Of a stretch of DNA of 64,000 nucleotides, positions 63,415 through 64,000 are shown piece by piece. Location: the NCBI RefSeq assembly GCF_937129525.1, contig NZ_CAKZNK010000050.1:54037-118036 (forward strand), written 5' to 3'. The position numbers and the translations under genes were made by a program. The notes under the pieces are model-generated. The model searched no databases. It saw only the letters and a list, made by a program, of their open reading frames with translations, and was not told the origin of the DNA. The DNA comes from an uncultured Chloroflexus sp. GTDB taxonomy: Bacteria; Chloroflexota; Chloroflexia; Chloroflexales; Chloroflexaceae. Within the stretch, counting starts at the first letter, position 1. Every line of letters starts with the position of its first letter.

Positions 63415-64000
63415 GACCTCATCAGACATCAGACGGGATTATCTGCGGTTGATGATTGTCGCCGCGCTGCTGCTGGCTCTGTTGCCGGTATTCTGCGTGA
63501 TGCAGATCGCATTCTGGCTGCTCACTCCATTCAACGAACCATTCATGCCTGTCAACGCAGCGCGAGCTTTATCGGCTTACGAGCCATTTCCCGCCGATCT
63601 GAGCTTTGCTCCACCGGCGAGCGACCTGCCCGATCTGGCGGCAACTGAAATAGCGCAGCGCGCGCAGACATCGACAACCCGGCCAGTGCCATCTGAACAG
63701 GCGCCAATAATCGAAGTGCTTCCACCGCCGGTGCGGATCGATCCTCCGTCACTCACGCCAACTGTGACGGCGACTGCCGTGCCGACCGCGACGGCCACGG
63801 CGACGGCCACGGCACGGCCCACAGCCACGGCGACGGCCACAGCCACGGCCACACCGGCACCCTTGGCGACAGCCACGCCTACGCTCACGCCAGCGCCCCC
63901 GGCGACGGCGACCGCGACACCCCCGGCGACGGCCACAGCCACGGTCACGCCAGCGCCCCTGGCGACGGTGACCGCGACGGCCACGGCACGGCCCACAGCC
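63398..64000 (+). CDS. Partial membrane protein with Thr/Pro/Ala-rich stalk
   Basis: The first 201 codons of a gene cut by the right edge. The N-terminus is charged (MQSADKTSSDIRRDYLR), followed by one helix (LMIVAALLLALLPVFCVMQIAFWLL), a short outside region and then a low-complexity stalk of Thr, Pro and Ala encoded by repeated ACGGCCACGGC-type units. The start overlaps the kinase stop by 17 bases, so it belongs with the kinase. The outside part of the gene lies beyond the window, so no function is assigned. A frame on the other strand across the repeat is an artefact. Confidence 0.75.
   Translation, partial: MQSADKTSSDIRRDYLRLMIVAALLLALLPVFCVMQIAFWLLTPFNEPFMPVNAARALSAYEPFPADLSFAPPASDLPDLAATEIAQRAQTSTTRPVPSEQAPIIEVLPPPVRIDPPSLTPTVTATAVPTATATATATARPTATATATATATPAPLATATPTLTPAPPATATATPPATATATVTPAPLATVTATATARPTA

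Noticed and set aside
63577..63996. A minus-strand frame of 139 codons with Ala/Val repeats
   Set aside because: It is the complement of the Thr/Pro/Ala-rich stalk-coding repeat and not a gene.
1..64000. CRISPR array, rRNA, tmRNA, RNase P RNA or intact insertion sequence
   Set aside because: No regularly spaced repeats, RNA signatures or transposase frames were seen on reading the window.

Overview
The window looks like a chromosome segment from a filamentous anoxygenic phototroph of the Chloroflexota, most likely a Chloroflexus-type genome. This is inferred from gene content and style: moderate-to-high GC, many GAF/HAMP histidine kinases, proteins with Thr/Pro-rich stalks, PMT-type glycosyltransferases, a menaquinone methyltransferase, a CrtC-like lipocalin and a baeRF protein. 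No rRNA, CRISPR array, prophage or intact insertion sequence was seen. One tRNA gene (Gly, GCC) is present.

Layout. 1-8.3 kb (minus strand): a partial flavodoxin-like gene, a tRNA-dihydrouridine synthase, a baeRF release-factor-like protein, two small unknowns, a PrsW-like membrane protein that lacks the protease residues, a large secreted M4 metallopeptidase and the redox repressor Rex. 8.6-21.5 kb (plus): coaBC, a HEAT/SH3 membrane protein, a glycosylation block (two PMT-type glycosyltransferases, a GT2, an AglD/LPG-synthase-like membrane protein), a methyltransferase, an asparaginase-fold protein without its nucleophile, the MenG/UbiE methyltransferase, a DUF4230 protein and an atypical response regulator. 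21.5-28.5 kb (minus): an alpha/beta hydrolase and galK, a DHA2 exporter, a patatin and an orphan ParB. 28.7-37.6 kb (mostly plus): an SDR, an RsbR-type membrane STAS protein, a LppX-like lipoprotein, a TPM/coiled-coil giant, a double-TerB protein and pyrC.

38-48 kb: an unknown conserved protein, a CrtC-like lipoprotein, a CobW GTPase, an operon of a SpoIIE-type phosphatase with a class I isoprenoid-synthase-like protein, a small gene whose 3' end was tandemly copied in 91-bp units, a secreted trypsin-like protease, and CYTH and CHAD proteins. 48.4-51 kb: a repeat-rich spacer and groES-groEL under a promoter framed by two CIRCE operators, with a clear terminator. 51-56.4 kb: a HAD-like gene, tRNA-Gly, and an apparently AT-richer accessory pair (AAA-FGE fusion and KAP NTPase). 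56.4-64 kb: a signalling cluster of a GAF/degenerate-cyclase protein, two large sensor kinases and a truncated Thr/Pro/Ala-rich membrane protein.

A recurring theme is enzyme folds that have lost catalytic residues (PrsW, asparaginase, receiver, HAD, HD, cyclase, FGE). The best candidate for an undescribed system is the AAA-FGE plus KAP NTPase pair beside tRNA-Gly. Also worth attention are the 91-bp duplicated gene tail, the TPM-coiled-coil-glycine giant, the phosphatase/isoprenoid-synthase operon, and an apparent leaderless promoter motif shared by two genes. All functional calls come from reading sequence motifs; no database search was run.
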